Positions 31,121 through 43,800 are shown, numbered from the stretch's first letter. The stretch: DNA of 64,000 nt from Gautieria morchelliformis (GCA_015179125.1 WHVA01000067.1:124001-188000), one strand, 5' to 3'. Made by a program: numbers and translations. Notes: generated by a model not told the origin, from the letters alone.

Positions 31121-34100
31121 CTAGTTACAATTTCCAAAACGTAAGAACATATCACTATCAATTAGGTCATTCAGATAGAACCTAGGTCTCGTATCAAATG
31201 TAGGAATCATATGGCAAGCTCTGACAATATATTTAAGCAAGACAAACCCATAGTCTTTCTCCTCGTAAATATGGCAATTCTTCCAGAGGGTATGTGGTGT
31301 CCATTTGCTAGGTTTTAACCGTTGAATCACTGCAATATCTTGGGGTCCAGTGTTTATATGGCACCTGAACATAAAGTGCAACTGTCCAAAGCTAACTGGA
31401 TCAGTGTTGATGATAATATAATCATAGCGAGGCTTGTTATGGAAGGATGGGTTACAGCGTGCAATGTCTTGAATAATAGACCAGTCTTCTAGAGATTGAT
31501 AGGAAATGTAAATGCATTTGTAAGGGGTTATCTAGCTTTGCAATTAGTTCCTATTTAAGATAAACCAGTTATATCATACCTTCATTGGCATACTATCTAG
31601 ATTGTCTTCTGGGAAGATATTCCGAAGAAAACCAAGCAGGTTCTTGTGAAAGTTTTGAAAAACCATGTTGCCTTTGTTACTTTCCTCGAGTTTCGTACTT
31701 GTGGTATGCTTTTCAGGAGACCCAAGCTTCCAATGTCCTTGAGGTTGAGCAGCTTGGGTATTATGCTGAGCCTTCTTCTCTTCTTCAGCTTCAGCATTCC
31801 TATCTTTGAGTTCCTTCTCATATGCATCAATAGCCATTCGAATGCGTGCAATCGCCTCTTGATTTTCATCAATCCTTGTCATCTAGTAAAATATCCAAGT
31901 CAATTTTATAATATGAGAGCAGTGTTATTCTATCAAAAAGACTTACTTGCTCTTCAACATTCTTAAAGTTAGTTAAATGGTATGCCTGCTTGACCTCCTG
32001 TTGGAAACCTTCCCCGACCTGGGTATTGTAGTTGATTGTTGAACCTTTATGGATGATATCATATGTAAGATGTAGCAGTGCATGTTGCTTAGGGAAATTG
32101 AAAATTTTCCCATAGAGTTCTTGTACCTCCTATAATATTTGAAATCAGCATTCAGAGTAATCAGTATTATATGAGAAATGATACTTTGCAGTAGTCTTCA
32201 TATTCTTGGAGGTATTCTTGCAACTTATTAAGCTGAAGCTCTGATATCATATGCAAACCTGCAATTAGCCGAATGCATGCATATGCTCGTAGGCAGTGAA
32301 TGAGAGGTGAATTAGCTGGAAGCAGTTGAACAATGCACGGGAGGATGCACTAATTCAAATGATAATATCATAAACTATCCCCTCTAGAAATATCAAGCCT
32401 CACTTTTAAAGCATCAAAATAGCTCTGACCATCAGAGAACTCCATTGTTGTTATTGACTGAAAGTGATTCAGATTAGGCCATGAAGGTACCATGTTCATA
32501 CTAATGCAATGAATTAGTAAACTTATATAAGTTTCTCATTTTAATTATGATATACTTCTGTGAGTATTTGCCCTTCTTTGCTAAATCTCCCAAGACCTCA
32601 ATTGTAAGTGGGAAGAGATGTTTCCCAAACTTGCCAGAATCATCATTATGTAGAAGATCATATGAGTGTGCAATATATGGATCAGAGTTAGCTATGAACC
32701 AAAATGTGTTCTAAGTGCATTGCATATTAGTATAGTTATCAAAATATAAAATAAGAATCCTTTACGAGAACTTTATGTAGTCCATTTTTCTTCAGGATAT
32801 CCTCTGATGCTGCTTTAGTGTGGGCATTTATAGCTTGCTTGTAAACACTTCGCGTGGTTTTGGTAGTCCGAAGGGTGAATGACTTGGTCACTAAATGGAG
32901 CTGGTGTTTGTGAACAAGACACCGAGTGCATGGATAATCAGCCGAAGCTGCTCGCGTCCCACAAGCACATGCTGCCTCTTCCATGTCAAGAGATTGGATG
33001 GCAATGCCTGGAAAGAAAACACGATGTATCTCATCACCACATTTGACTGCTTCACCTTCCTGTGAGATATGTTCAAGAGACCTGAGCATCTTTCGAAGGA
33101 TCTTATGATAAATATCCCGTTTCAAGCAGCCAAATGCTACCTTCTCCTTTTGTGTACGGTCATCAGGATCACCTGGATCTACAATCTATATAATATAAAG
33201 TGTTATATTATCTTAAGTAACAATCAAATAATACACACCCTTGGCATATAACCAATAAGTACAGCTCCTCCATTTCCAGACCCATTTTGGATTGCTCTAG
33301 GAAGGAACCCAGGTCGAAGCAAGATTGGATGCATTGTAACCATGCTTGAAACTTTGCCCTTATCTAGCCACAGATGAAGTTGGAGGAAACAATGTGGAAG
33401 ATCAGGATAGTATGGGAGTTGCTTCTTCCATATAATTTAATAATAAATTCCAGCATATCAGATAGACCAAGACATACTTGAATATCCCACCAAGTTTGTC
33501 CAGTATTTATTTCATCAAAAATCTGAGTGATCCTCCCATTTGCATGCAAAAACTTCTTTACTGGATAGAGGATGAGTGATGAGGATAGAGAGGGATCTGT
33601 TACAAGATCACGGATCCACTTCCATGGATCTCGAAACTGAAAATCAAAGGTGTGTTCAATACCTCATATGTTGCAGTAATGCTATCTTTCTGGAAATTTG
33701 AAAAAGGCATTCATATCTAGTATCCAATATCAAAGGGATAACACCTACTGGAACAACATACTTCCTTGCAAAGCCCATAGTATTGTGAAAGTCATTGATA
33801 TCTTGAAAGGTAAGTCTGCTATGACCAGGGTCAGTCCAGTTATGCTTGATTCCCATAATAAGTCTCTTGATAGAATCTGTATGCATAGCAGATTGTATGG
33901 CTATTTCTGCAAACTCAAAATCTGCTTGGGTGCGAAATGGTGCCCAAGGTTTAGCAGTATTATAGCACTGCTGAGGGCTATCCCGATCCTGCTCAGAGAC
34001 CAAATTTCCAGAAGGAAGGTCCCGAAATATAAATTCTGGTTCAAGTATGCCACTATGAGGATGATGCCTGAGCTCAATGAATGTTGTTGAAGCAGGGGGA

Positions 34101-34679
34101 TAGGGCTGTGGTGCAGCTTTATGGGTTGTCTGATCTGAAACAGTTTCATCCATAGAATCTTCAGACTCCACAGATACTGAGCCCTCAGATTCCACTGAGA
34201 CCGCGTCAGGTTGCTCACCCAGATGTGCTGCCATCACTGAGACAAGAGAACATGTAAGAAGTTAATTATAGTGTCAATGGTACTTACTTTCGTCTGTCAT
34301 ATATTGTTCATCTGAATTCAAGTCCACATTGGCAGGCAGCTGATTATCAGACTCTCCAACCGTGTCACTAACATGTTGAGTCCTATTATATAATGCATAG
34401 TTGACGACGGTTGTCCAAGTCCCATAAGAATTAACATCAAGCACTGCATCAATGGTGAGCCCATTAATCATACATTAGGCTCTATTGACCTGAACACACA
34501 CCTTGCCTCTGATTCTGAATCCGTTTCTCAGCGCGCCAACGTTCAGCAGCCTCTAAACTCCACTTGTTGCGTTTGCACGCAGCTGCATGCTGTGTAAAGC
34601 CTCGAATACGGCAGTAAGTATTGCAATAGCTGCACCAGTATTCGCATCCTGTCTCACTGAGTGCATGGTGTTCAGGCAT
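31121..34679 (-). CDS. Plavaka-type transposase (CACTA/EnSpm-related, fungal)
   Basis: About a dozen short minus-strand exons. The start is MPEHHALSETGCEYWC with a C2H2-like finger (CSYCNTYCRIRGFTQHAAAC), then acidic Ser-rich stretches, then RDPWKWIRDLVTDP, a block with LLRPGFLPRAIQNGSGNGG, then DPDDRTQKEKVAFGCLKRDIYHK and CGTRAASADYPCTRC, NSDPYIAHSYDLLHNDD, a helical block (LLHLTYDIIHKGS), and the C-terminal GQLHFMFRCHINTG to the stop at 31121. This order matches the Plavaka family of fungal DNA transposons as I know it. Introns are mostly 45-60 bases. No obvious in-frame stop in the parts read, but each splice site was not verified. Terminal repeats were not found. Confidence 0.75.
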
Positions 34680-35796
34680 GATAGAGAGGTGATCCGAGGG
34701 ACCGAGTCCGTTGCTTATTTGAGCGCTGAGTCTAGAGACGCTCGTTGTAGTGTGACCAGTCTGTCATGACCTGTCTATTTCTCTTGCCCCACTGTCTCTA
34801 TGTTCCCCCTCGTCACTCCCTAGCATCTTCGCCAGAGTTCGCCGCACCCACCGACCACTCCCCCTCTACATCCACTCTACCCACTGTTCCCCCCATTCTC
34901 TGAACCGCTATTCGCTGCTCGCGCATTTCGCCAGCAGGCACGCCATCAAATATGATCGATGCCATTCACCCGGCATGATGGTTCATCATTAACCCCATCA
35001 TCTTCTTAATCCAACCCCTTCGGGTGTTCGTATGGCCAAAGTGTGTTTGCAGGACGTCCCTTCCATAGGTCGTGCGGGATCAACCCAGTAGACGAAGAGT
35101 CCGTGCAGGGTAGCATGTATGCGGGTCCCAAGACATGGTTTTGTCCATAAGTGCCTTCACCACCTTTACTCTCCGTCATTTCATGTTCACGCTCTTCCCT
35201 CACTCTATTGTATGTTTATTCCATCTACTTAGTATCATGACTGCGCACCCCTATCCGACCCTGACTCACGATGGCCTCTTTCCTATTCGCTAATACCTTA
35301 CAAGCATTCGATATAAGTAGTTTACATTCGCATGTATATTTTCCAGTTCAATTATCATACGTCGTCCATCTTGTGCAAACTTGACCTTGTGGTGATTATC
35401 GTCTTGAGCCTTCTCCTGGCGATTTCAATCTTCGACCAGAAGAGGACTTAGGCACCACTGGTGAGTTCTCATACTTCACCTTCGTTACCTTAGCCTTTGA
35501 ACTATTTTCTGTGCTGGCAGCAAAGGGATTGTCACTACTTAGACAACCCTTCCGTGACACCTTGCACGTTACATCGTCTAGTGCCACGGGCTATTTCGCT
35601 ACGACTGTAGATAGGGCGAGCTCCGCTCGGGCAGCCCTCTTATCTTGTGAACATTTATTGGTTCACCTATTCGCCAAACGGCATACTTATTCGCACAAGT
35701 CATTCGGGCATTCACTGTGTTCACTAATACACGATAGTAACACCTAAAAACCAATCTTGACACAGTCAAGCTTCAATGCTGGGCCTCTCGCAGGGG
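34680..35796. other. Upstream region of Plavaka gene, no recognised gene
   Basis: Two minus-strand frames (35203-35006 and 35587-35396) look partly protein-like (HDLWKGRPANTLWPYEHP, and SSGRRLKSPGEGSRR) but match no family I can name. The first 150 bases probably hold the Plavaka promoter. Confidence 0.35.
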
Positions 35797-36432
35797 TCAA
35801 GGAATCAAACTGGTTTTGTGTGGGAGGGGAGACGATGGTTGAGTTTGAGGGGTTGAGTATAGAAGGAGGGAGGACAGCGGGATCAATGACGTTGGCTGTA
35901 GGAATTGTTTTGGGGTTTGTGAGGTTGAGGGGGTACACCGTGTTGCCCTGAATGATGGATTAAGATCCAGGTCAAGGTATATGTTGGATGATAGACGAAC
36001 CACGGGGTCAGTGATGACTGGTTGTGGTTCTACGGAAGTCTGAGATGGACCAAAACCAGAGTAGAACATGTTGAGGAGGTCAGTCACGAAAAAAGGTTGG
36101 GCTGTAAAGTCGGCTGGGACGTCGAGCGACGCCGGCGGGGTTGCGACACCCTCCTGCAACTGTTGTGGCAACTGATTCCGTGGGCTAGACATCAGAGCAC
36201 ATAAGTAACGATACACAGCAGCCACAAGCAGATCTGTAGACATCACATACCTGGTCAATATGACAACCCTCGGCCACAGCAGCCTCTTCAACTGTACCCT
36301 CTGATTCCGCGGGCTAGACATCAGTGCACGTAAGTAACGATACACAACGGCCACAAGCAGATCCATAGACAGAAAGGAGCTGTCGAGTGACGACTCCATC
36401 CCTGGCCCATAGTATGTGCATCGTGGGGACAA
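35797..36432 (-). CDS. Hypothetical ORF with internal duplication
   Basis: A 211-residue minus-strand frame in which the segment YRYLRALMSSPRNQ occurs twice. At DNA level a 67-base block (36177-36243) is repeated at 36304-36370. The C-terminal part is Pro/Thr/Ser-rich (TPSTSQTPKQF). No family is recognised and it may be noncoding. Confidence 0.25.
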   Translation of the reverse strand: MSPRCTYYGPGMESSLDSSFLSMDLLVAVVYRYLRALMSSPRNQRVQLKRLLWPRVVILTRYVMSTDLLVAAVYRYLCALMSSPRNQLPQQLQEGVATPPASLDVPADFTAQPFFVTDLLNMFYSGFGPSQTSVEPQPVITDPVVRLSSNIYLDLDLNPSFRATRCTPSTSQTPKQFLQPTSLIPLSSLLLYSTPQTQPSSPLPHKTSLIP

Positions 36433-36688
36433 GCATCACGTACCTCCAAGTGTGTTCCTTGACGAGACTACTTCTCCTCTGTATATACGTTGGGCTGGGT
36501 TAACAACGTGTCTGGAGGCTTCACGTATCTCAAAGCTCAGCAGACATGTGTAATTGAAGCTCGGACCAAAAACCGACTCAGGGGCTGACAATCGCTCCTT
36601 CAACCCCTTAAGGCAAAACAAGGTAATGTGACATTCCTGCACGCTCAGCCTACCTCGCAACTCAATTCCGCACACGGGACCACTCACA

Positions 36689-37831
36689 TTGCCTCACGCC
36701 CACACCCATGCCATCCCACACCCGCCATATGCATTCCCCCCACGCCCGCTACCGCAGCCTGGTCCAGGGCTGCTCCCTGCCAAGGGATATTCGTTTGGGA
36801 ATGCGAGTGTCAATGCATCTGGCTCTGGCTCTGTGGGCTTGGAATCCGTATCGAATGGCAGTCTGGGCACCGAGTCTGTGAGGAATGGCTCGGGTTCGAA
36901 TGGTGTGTGGGGCGTGGGCGAAGCGATGTATGACGACACAGACGCGGAGACGTCGTATATGGGGTACTTGTCGCGGTTTGGGAGTATTACGAGTATTGCC
37001 AGTGTTGCAAGTGTTCCAAGCATTACGAGTGAGTGGGAGTGTGAGCTCGGAGTCGGGGTGGGATGGGAGTGGTGGTAATGGGAATGGGAATGGAAACTCG
37101 AATTTGAGTGAGTGGGAGGGGCGAAGGGGGTCTTGGTGGGCCAGATTTTTGTGTTTGTATGCTGGTAACTGATGGCAATGATATGTTCGATGAATACAGG
37201 ATGGGTCAAGTTGCCGACATGTTCTCCACGCTGGACGTCGACGACAGAAACAACGGCGACCTCCCACGCAAAGGGAGCATGCCGTATTCCAACCTCCCGA
37301 TGCTTGATATGCTAAATGCACCCGACATAGCCGTCGCGTGCAAAGCATCCATCCCGTACGACCTGGGTAGCCTTGATGCGCTGTGGGGTAGTCACCACTT
37401 GAGGGACTCGATAGGGTCGAGGGGATGGAGATAGAGCGAGATGTGGAGGTGTATGTGCAGTAGGGACATGCTCAGCAGCAGCACCGGCAGGGTCAACACG
37501 CCCAGCAACACGTCCGCGCACCGCAAAGCGGGAGGATGTCCCACATGCATATCGCAATGAGGGGTCTGTCCCGCACGGTCCGCACACATATGACGATGAT
37601 GCCTTGGCCGCACACCCGCATGCATATGACGACCCCTCCGTCCTGCGGGGATACCTCGAGCACAACGCGCCTCACACTCACACACATGGGCACGAGCCCT
37701 CGCACGGCTACCTCGGGCGCACACGGTACTCAATATCGCACGCAAGTGAGTTAACGTATGCGCTCTGTGGGACAGGAGCAGCCACAGACAGAGCAGCGGG
37801 AGATGCAGGGGCAGGAGATGCAGGAGCATGA
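36689..37831 (+). pseudogene. Low-complexity hypothetical gene remnants
   Basis: Successive plus-strand frames give PGPGLLPAKGYSFGNASVN with Ser/Gly-rich repeats and GYLSRFGSITSIASVAS (36689-37078), then GQVADMFSTLDVDDRN (37200-37434), then AYDDPSVLRGYLEHN in a His/Tyr-rich stretch (37500-37831), and a CAG run at 37847-37864. The pieces may be exons of one Ser-rich regulator, but no DNA-binding domain is visible and frames shift. I do not recognise the gene. Confidence 0.3.
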
Positions 37832-38036
37832 GCAATGTGACACATCACAGCAGCAGCAGCAGCAGAGCTATTTTCCCGTGCAACATCACCAGCAGGAGCT
37901 GCACGCGCAGGCTGATGATGACATGCTCAATATGAAAATGCACGCGAACTCCCACACCTCCCACCCAAATGAGTCCAGGCATACCCACGCGCTCACTCAT
38001 TGCTCCCACCCACACCGGTGGAGACGGAATGTATAA

Positions 38037-39408
38037 CACTTTCTAAAAGCAAGCTCGCTATCACTGGCTAGCACCGCATGGCCGTGCCCGTTCGTCCGGC
38101 TAGGGAGGCTACACACTTTACACAACCCAGTCCTTTTCATTGTTTTCCTGCTTTCACTGGTTTTTTCTCTGACTCTGCTGGTTTTTCGTTTTCTGTTCGT
38201 TCGCCATTCAGTCTTGGCCTTTATGCCCTTCCTTCATCTTCACACCACACCACGTTCATGTTCCGTGATCTTATTTTCTTCTGCTTACACTCGTGCCCAA
38301 ACATATCACCGAAGCTCAGCAGCTTGGCATGACGCACGAGTTGCCCAAAGTCTCTTTAACTTTGGCTAACTCGTGCATCATGCCGGCACGGCAAGCATGT
38401 GGCCTGAAGTATTTGTCCCCCGTGGCCTATAACCACCCATAGCTGCACATACCCCTTCTGCGCGTGCTTTTCTGAGACTAGGGTGCCGCGCGGTCCCATT
38501 TTTGTCGCATGAACGCAAAATAATTCGAGTTTAAGAAGGTATGTACTTACACAAGGTGACTTCTTGGGCTGCTGGCTTAGTCGTTGCACGGTTCCTAGGT
38601 CTCACAGATCCCGAACACAGGCAGGGGTCACCTGGATTTTTCCCTTTGCCCTTGTCTCTGTCTTTGTGTTCTCTAGTGTACTACCCATTCTTGTTTCCAA
38701 TTGGTGCTCCGCTGAGCACATCTTTGCACAAGCCTGAGTCCTGCTGGAATGAGACAGGATCAATGTCGGAGTCATGTCACCTACTCCCAATCCGATTCCG
38801 GACCCGGCGCAGTGCAGTGACCTGGGGGATGCCGCGAACGGAACGAGTGACGACGTGTGAGATGAAAGGGCAGCACGGTATGCTCCCATGATCTACTCCT
38901 GTACGTCGGGCTCATGTGGCATTGTGCGTGTAGAGATCCACCCTGCGACACACTCCGCCGTGGCCCGTGCGGCCGCCCTCTACGCTGTCCAACCATCCTC
39001 GACGACAACGGCTACGGCCATGATTCTCAGCAATGAACTTCTGTGCATATTATAGCCTTACATTTTGCGCTTGCCTACGCCCCCCGCTCCTTTCACTCGC
39101 ATCATGCACGAATGCTTTTTCCCTATGGGGTTTTTAAACGCCTTGCGTTGTCGACAGGTTTTCTAGCCGTGTTTTCTTCTCTTCTATTTACATGTACTTA
39201 CTGCCCCTGTAATACTGCCCTCGAAAAAGAAGTCCCCTTTATTTTCTGCTCTAGGCCATTCCTCCCGCATGAGGAATTTGATATGTGCACGTCTGCCATA
39301 CTGGCCCAGGTAGGTCCTACTCTAAAATAATCTAAGACATGTTACATAATTGCTGTGTTGAAGTTAGGCATATGCCGAAACAAGTGTTTGCTTTGTCACT
39401 ATCAGCTT
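38037..39408. other. Intergenic stretch with one hairpin, no recognised gene
   Basis: No motif-bearing frame was found. C/T-rich tracts occur at 38130-38250. The notable item is the inverted repeat at 38325-38385. Confidence 0.4.
38325..38385. repeat. Inverted repeat, 26-base arms
   Basis: The left arm GGCATGACGCACGAGTT plus CCAAAG and the right arm CTTTGG plus AACTCGTGCATCATGCC pair over 26 bases with about four mismatches and a 9-base loop. It could be a transcription end structure or a mobile-element remnant. Confidence 0.65.
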
Positions 39409-41088
39409 ATGGCAAAAGCTCAAAGGAAACGCACCATATTCCCTATAACCTTTAATTGTGAAGATTTTACTGATGATCTAGGAGCAGTATCCACCAGCAG
39501 CTCAGAGGATGTTGATGATGAGGCATTCACCAAGTTGGGTGATGACAGTGGCTCTGGACTGGTGCCAGAGGGTAACAGACCCAAATTTCCCTCTAAAGTG
39601 AGTGCAAAAATTATATCTATGCCATACCTGACTGATTCAAGCATTGTCACTTAGCGCTCCCGTTTAGAACAGGATCGAGTGAATGAGATTGAAGTTTACA
39701 TCGCTAACCTTGGACATGAGCTTGCGGCACTCAAAAATGCCGATTCCCAAGGCTCCAGCTCTTCAGGTTATCCAAACTCTCATAAGGTGACCCAAGAAGA
39801 TACTGGTTCCAAGCTCGATGGAAAGGATATCAAACGTATTCGCCAGCTCGGTGGCAAATTTGCAATTATGCACATGCTGTGGATCAGCAATGCACAGGCT
39901 GCGTTTCGTACACCGCTGAATGGGGATTACACTCCAATGGACCGTTTCAAGCCAGGCATTGAGTGGAAGCAACAAGGGGAACAGGCCGATCTTCGACAAG
40001 GGCTTCCAGCTGAGTAACACAGCCAGTTCCAAAGTGATTTTATTCCTCCACCTGTAAGTTATTACTTAGTCCATTTCACTGTGCTGATATATTTGTAGTT
40101 CACTTATGATATGAGCAATGAACGCTCGAATAGCTCATCCAGAATCAGAAAACGTCTTGGATCCAGAATCTTTGGATTCCCACCCAATCTCTTTGTCAAA
40201 GCTGACTGGTGACTTGCAAACTGTCGTGTATTGGCTGGGTGGATGGAAAATTCTGACGGTACCTCGTTCTATATGCCGTTCGCCCCTATTCTTTATCAGG
40301 ATGGCCAACATGATGTAAACCATGTTTTCCTCAATAAGGCCCTATTTGATGTATGTCTCTATTACATATTCTATCATTGGGGTTTTCTTATAGATTTACA
40401 CACAGGTTTTCAACGTTATAATTCGCAGTCCAAGTGCCCTTGACCGTGAGCCTGGTGTTAGGAGTGGGAGTATGACAATGGATGTCATATGGGAGCTTAC
40501 AGAGGTTACTCCTGGTGCCATAGCTGCTGCCGCTACATTTGTAAGCTATAACACACTTCTACGATTATTGTTTTCTTTACTGATACCCCTGTAATTAATC
40601 AGGCATGATTTGCATTGAGTCACGATGGTGCGTTTCAACGCCAAGGTGCTGCAACAAAAATCGACTACGAAGGAGACTTCAACATTTACCTCTGCTACCT
40701 CATCTCTGGTCGTGAAGAGAATAAGCGGTCAGTCAAGCGGATTCTTAGAATTTGGAACAATTATTTCTTTCCTGCTACATCAAATCTCGACACCATTGTA
40801 GCAGCACCTGTACAGGCAGTCAATGATGCCTTCGCGATGCTTGAGGAAGATGAGGAGGTTGGACCCATTGATCAGCATGATATTCATTCTCCCAATCACC
40901 TGCCAACTCATGATAACGCTGCAATTCCTGCTGACCCACCGACAACCTCTATACCCTCCGACACATATCCTACCAGAAAATGGCGAGCACCTATACGAGT
41001 AGGAGACACGGTTGAAGTAATCAAGCCATCCAAAGGGATGGGAAACCCAAGAGTGAATAGGAAGGGGAAGCGGGGTGGGAAGAAGTAG
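39409..41088 (+). pseudogene. Agaricomycete lineage-specific hypothetical protein, decayed
   Basis: Joined by eye: MAKAQRKRTIFPITFNC with an acidic region, intron 39599-39654, a coiled stretch (RSRLEQDRVNEIEVYIANL), IRQLGGKFAIMHMLWI, intron, RSNSSSRIRKRLGSRIFGF, intron, DREPGVRSGSM to EVTPGAIAAAATF, intron, FALSHDGAFQRQGAATKIDY, LISGREENKRSVKRIL and a basic C-terminus RKGKRGGKK. The layout matches, from memory, a large family of unnamed Agaricomycete proteins. In-frame stops at 40015-40017 (TAA), 40210-40212 (TGA) and 40606-40608 (TGA, where a tryptophan is expected) break it. Function unknown. Confidence 0.55.
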
Positions 41089-41113
41089 GTTAGATGTAGT
41101 CCAAGTCATGTAA

Positions 41114-42643
41114 TAGATGGCCAGAGGATGATTCCCACGCTCCGACCACCACCTGCCAGCGCAGATAACGGCGAAACTACCCCCTCTGTACCTGCAGACA
41201 CCATCCAAACTACTCTCGGCACTCTATACGACCTAATCCATGGCATAGCCCTCCCGAAAACAAGAACTGCAAAGACATGCACTATCCCCGTCGACACACT
41301 GCGTAGCGCTCGCGAACTAATCTCATCCGCATGAGAGAAGCTCGAGATTCCTTGTCTTAACTCGCATCTTTCATCTGTCTGTGAAAAATTGGAGGCAATC
41401 TCAACGCACATCGGCCTTACGGCACCTGCTAGCGAACCCCAATCCTGTGCGCCAGCCACAGCACGCGTGACACGTATCAAACCCCACCGCGACACCAAAC
41501 ATCATATAACGCTATCGCATATCGACCGACAGAACCCAGCCCTCGAGGAATTCCCGGATTCAGAGTTGAGGAAGGAGATTAACAAAGCCTTGTGCCCGCG
41601 AGGCTGGGATCCAGACCCTGAAGGAGAGCAGGAGGAGGAGAGTGTACTTCGCGTTCGAGCCGCAGGACGGCACCGAAGCGGCGATATATGGCTAGCAGCG
41701 GGCTCAGAGCATGAACATGACGTGATAATCAAGAAAGCTCACCAATGGCTCCCAGTGTTATCAACGAACCTGCGTATCGCCCCAAAGACCTACCCGGTGA
41801 TCATTCACGCCATCCCCACTACATTTAACCCAGATCGAGACAGCGATGACATCACAACGCTGCTGGACGATAATGAGCACATCATTCCCCATCCTTCCAT
41901 GCTACAACGTGCTGAATTTATCTCTCGCTCTCCACAGCTATGTCAGAAAGTGCACTCATCCCTTGTCCTATATCTAACCGATCACCCTATATCTAACCGA
42001 TCACCATGCATCCAACAACTGTATCCAACAACACATTGCATACCGAGGACGCCTTCACTCGACCACACGTTTCATACGGCATCCCCCACAATGCTTCAAC
42101 TGCTACGGCATAGGCCACTTTGCTCGATCATGAAAAGCCACCACGAAGTGTGGAATATGGGCGGGCCCACACACCACATTCGACTGCAAGTGCCCTGACC
42201 AGAATACGTGCCAGGAGTCAATGTGTCCACATATCACACCGAAATGCGCCCTCTGCAATGGATCCCATGCAGCGACTGACCGCAAGTTTTGCAGGGCTCG
42301 TCAATCCATTATTGACCAGCACACTCGGAGTGTGGCAACAGCAGACGGTCTGTATCATGCCTGAAGGAGAGATAAACTACCATGTGATGAGAGGAGGACC
42401 GAAGAAGGAGACGAACGGGTAAAAGGTCGAGACTCACCAGGCGCTAAGCCACACACACCCCCCACACCTCGCCCACAAAGGCACGGACACGCTCGGGGCC
42501 ATGCCCCTTGAGCACAAGCAGAGATAGAGGTCTAAAGGAGAGAGGGAGAAAACACAAGGAAGAAAATGTATATACCGTCTTACATAGGGCGCTGCCCCAA
42601 AAGACGTAAAATGGAAAAAAAAAAAAAAAAATTAGATGGCCAG
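41114..42643 (+). mobile_element. Internally deleted LINE with poly-A tail and 11-bp target duplication
   Basis: The 11 bases TAGATGGCCAG occur at 41114-41124 and again at 42633-42643. Between them lie a Gag-like ORF1, a short 3' region and an A run (about 17 A ending at 42631) directly before the second copy. This is the mark of target-primed reverse transcription. ORF2 with the reverse transcriptase is missing. It landed about 30 bases after the stop codon of the preceding gene, in its 3' region. Confidence 0.85.
41128..42363 (+). pseudogene. LINE ORF1 (Gag-like, CCHC knuckles), broken
   Basis: One frame from 41128 runs through a TGA at 41332-41334 to 42198: KLEAISTHIGLTAP coiled region, then RRHxxSGDIWLAAGSEHEHD and WLPVLSTNLRIAPKTYPVIIHAIPT, an RNA-binding fold typical of fungal LINE ORF1. 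After a frame change near 42000-42060 come cysteine knuckles (CFNCYGIGHFARS, then DCKCPDQNTCQ, and CALCNGSHAATDRKFC). The last cysteine of the first knuckle is a TGA (42130-42132). ORF1 proteins bind element RNA. Not functional as read. Confidence 0.75.
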
Positions 42644-42834
42644 CATGTGTTCAATGAGGACAGCCTTTACTTTTTCATTAACTGCTCGGTGAAGAAGTTT
42701 TTTATGGCTTAATTCTGAGTTTGTTTTTAAGATAGGATTTAAGGCATTGACATATTTCTGTAGTAGTCACAACTAGAACTACTATTGACAAGACATTTCT
42801 GAGCTAATACACTTGACTTGTGCAAACCGGTACC

Positions 42835-43687
42835 CTACTCGAGAAAACTGTCTGCAGGAATAAACCTTTTGAAAGCCTCGTAACATTGGACTATGATAAC
42901 TCTGTTATCAAGTGGCATCATCCCCTCCTCGGTGCGCCTGTTCATCCTCGGGATGTCTGGGATGTACTCCTTCACAACTGTCTTGACGGTGGGGGCTCTG
43001 CCAAGGATAACCGCCTCAGATAGCTCCTCTGTAACCGGTATCAAATAAAATATAGGCGCAGTGCCATACATGGCGATCCCAGGGAATACCTGTCCCGAAT
43101 AAGCTTGGTAAGGTAAAAAATGTTAGAAAACTAATGAGCTTACCATTTCCTTCAGGGGATCAAGTTTGGCTCCTCTCCTCATCCTGTTGTTGCGTTGGAA
43201 AGTGCCGATCACCTCTGCAATCAGCTGAGGAGTCGTGCCCGTACTACTTTGCATTGCCACGGTTTTATCCTCCTGTATGAGCATGAGGATGCTGCTAGAA
43301 ATGTCTGACAAATAGACGTCGGGCTTCACATAGGTTTGCTCCCCGCACATAGTGGGGGAGCTCTTTGTGGAGGCCTATAAACCGTGTCTCGGATGTGTAA
43401 TGAAGATGAGACAGAAAGGTGCTGGCTAAGAGATCCACAATGGCCTCCTCAGGAGAAGAGGTGGCAATATATACGAGATTGGCAAGGTCCCCAGTGCGAT
43501 GGTCGATGATATCTTTTGTGTCCGTCTTCATCAGAAATTCAGATTCAACGGGGATCTGAGGAAGGCTTGGAATTTGAAAGAATGTGGGGAGGTCGCAGGG
43601 TAGGATTTTAATGGAATAGTTCAGTAATTCAGCATCTGTCCAGTGACACCCTGATTTTGCTGTGCGTATTATGCGATCGCTCATCAT
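42835..43687 (-). pseudogene. Nuclease-like lineage-specific hypothetical protein, one frameshift
   Basis: Two minus-strand exons (43687-43144 and 43089-42835, intron GTAAGC...ACAG). Exon 1: TDAELLNYSIKIL, LLASTFLSHLHYTSETRFIGLHKELP, then after a 1-base shift in a C run (about 43360) TMCGEQTYVKPDVYLSD, ILMLIQEDKT and QLIAEVIGTFQRNN. Exon 2: FPGIAMYGTAPIFYLIPVT and IPRMNRRTEEGMMPLDN. The PDV ... QEDK spacing resembles a PD-(D/E)XK nuclease core, which is inference only. From memory, similar unnamed proteins are numerous in Agaricomycetes. It converges on the gene at 39409 with the LINE between them. Confidence 0.55.
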
Positions 43688-43800
43688 GGTGGTGTGGAAA
43701 GAAAACAGAATGTTATGGAACCTTCGTTACCGAGTAAATATTTATAGTGACTCCTGCCTCAGAATTATATTTCCTCTAAGCTGTACCTAAGCATCTTGTC

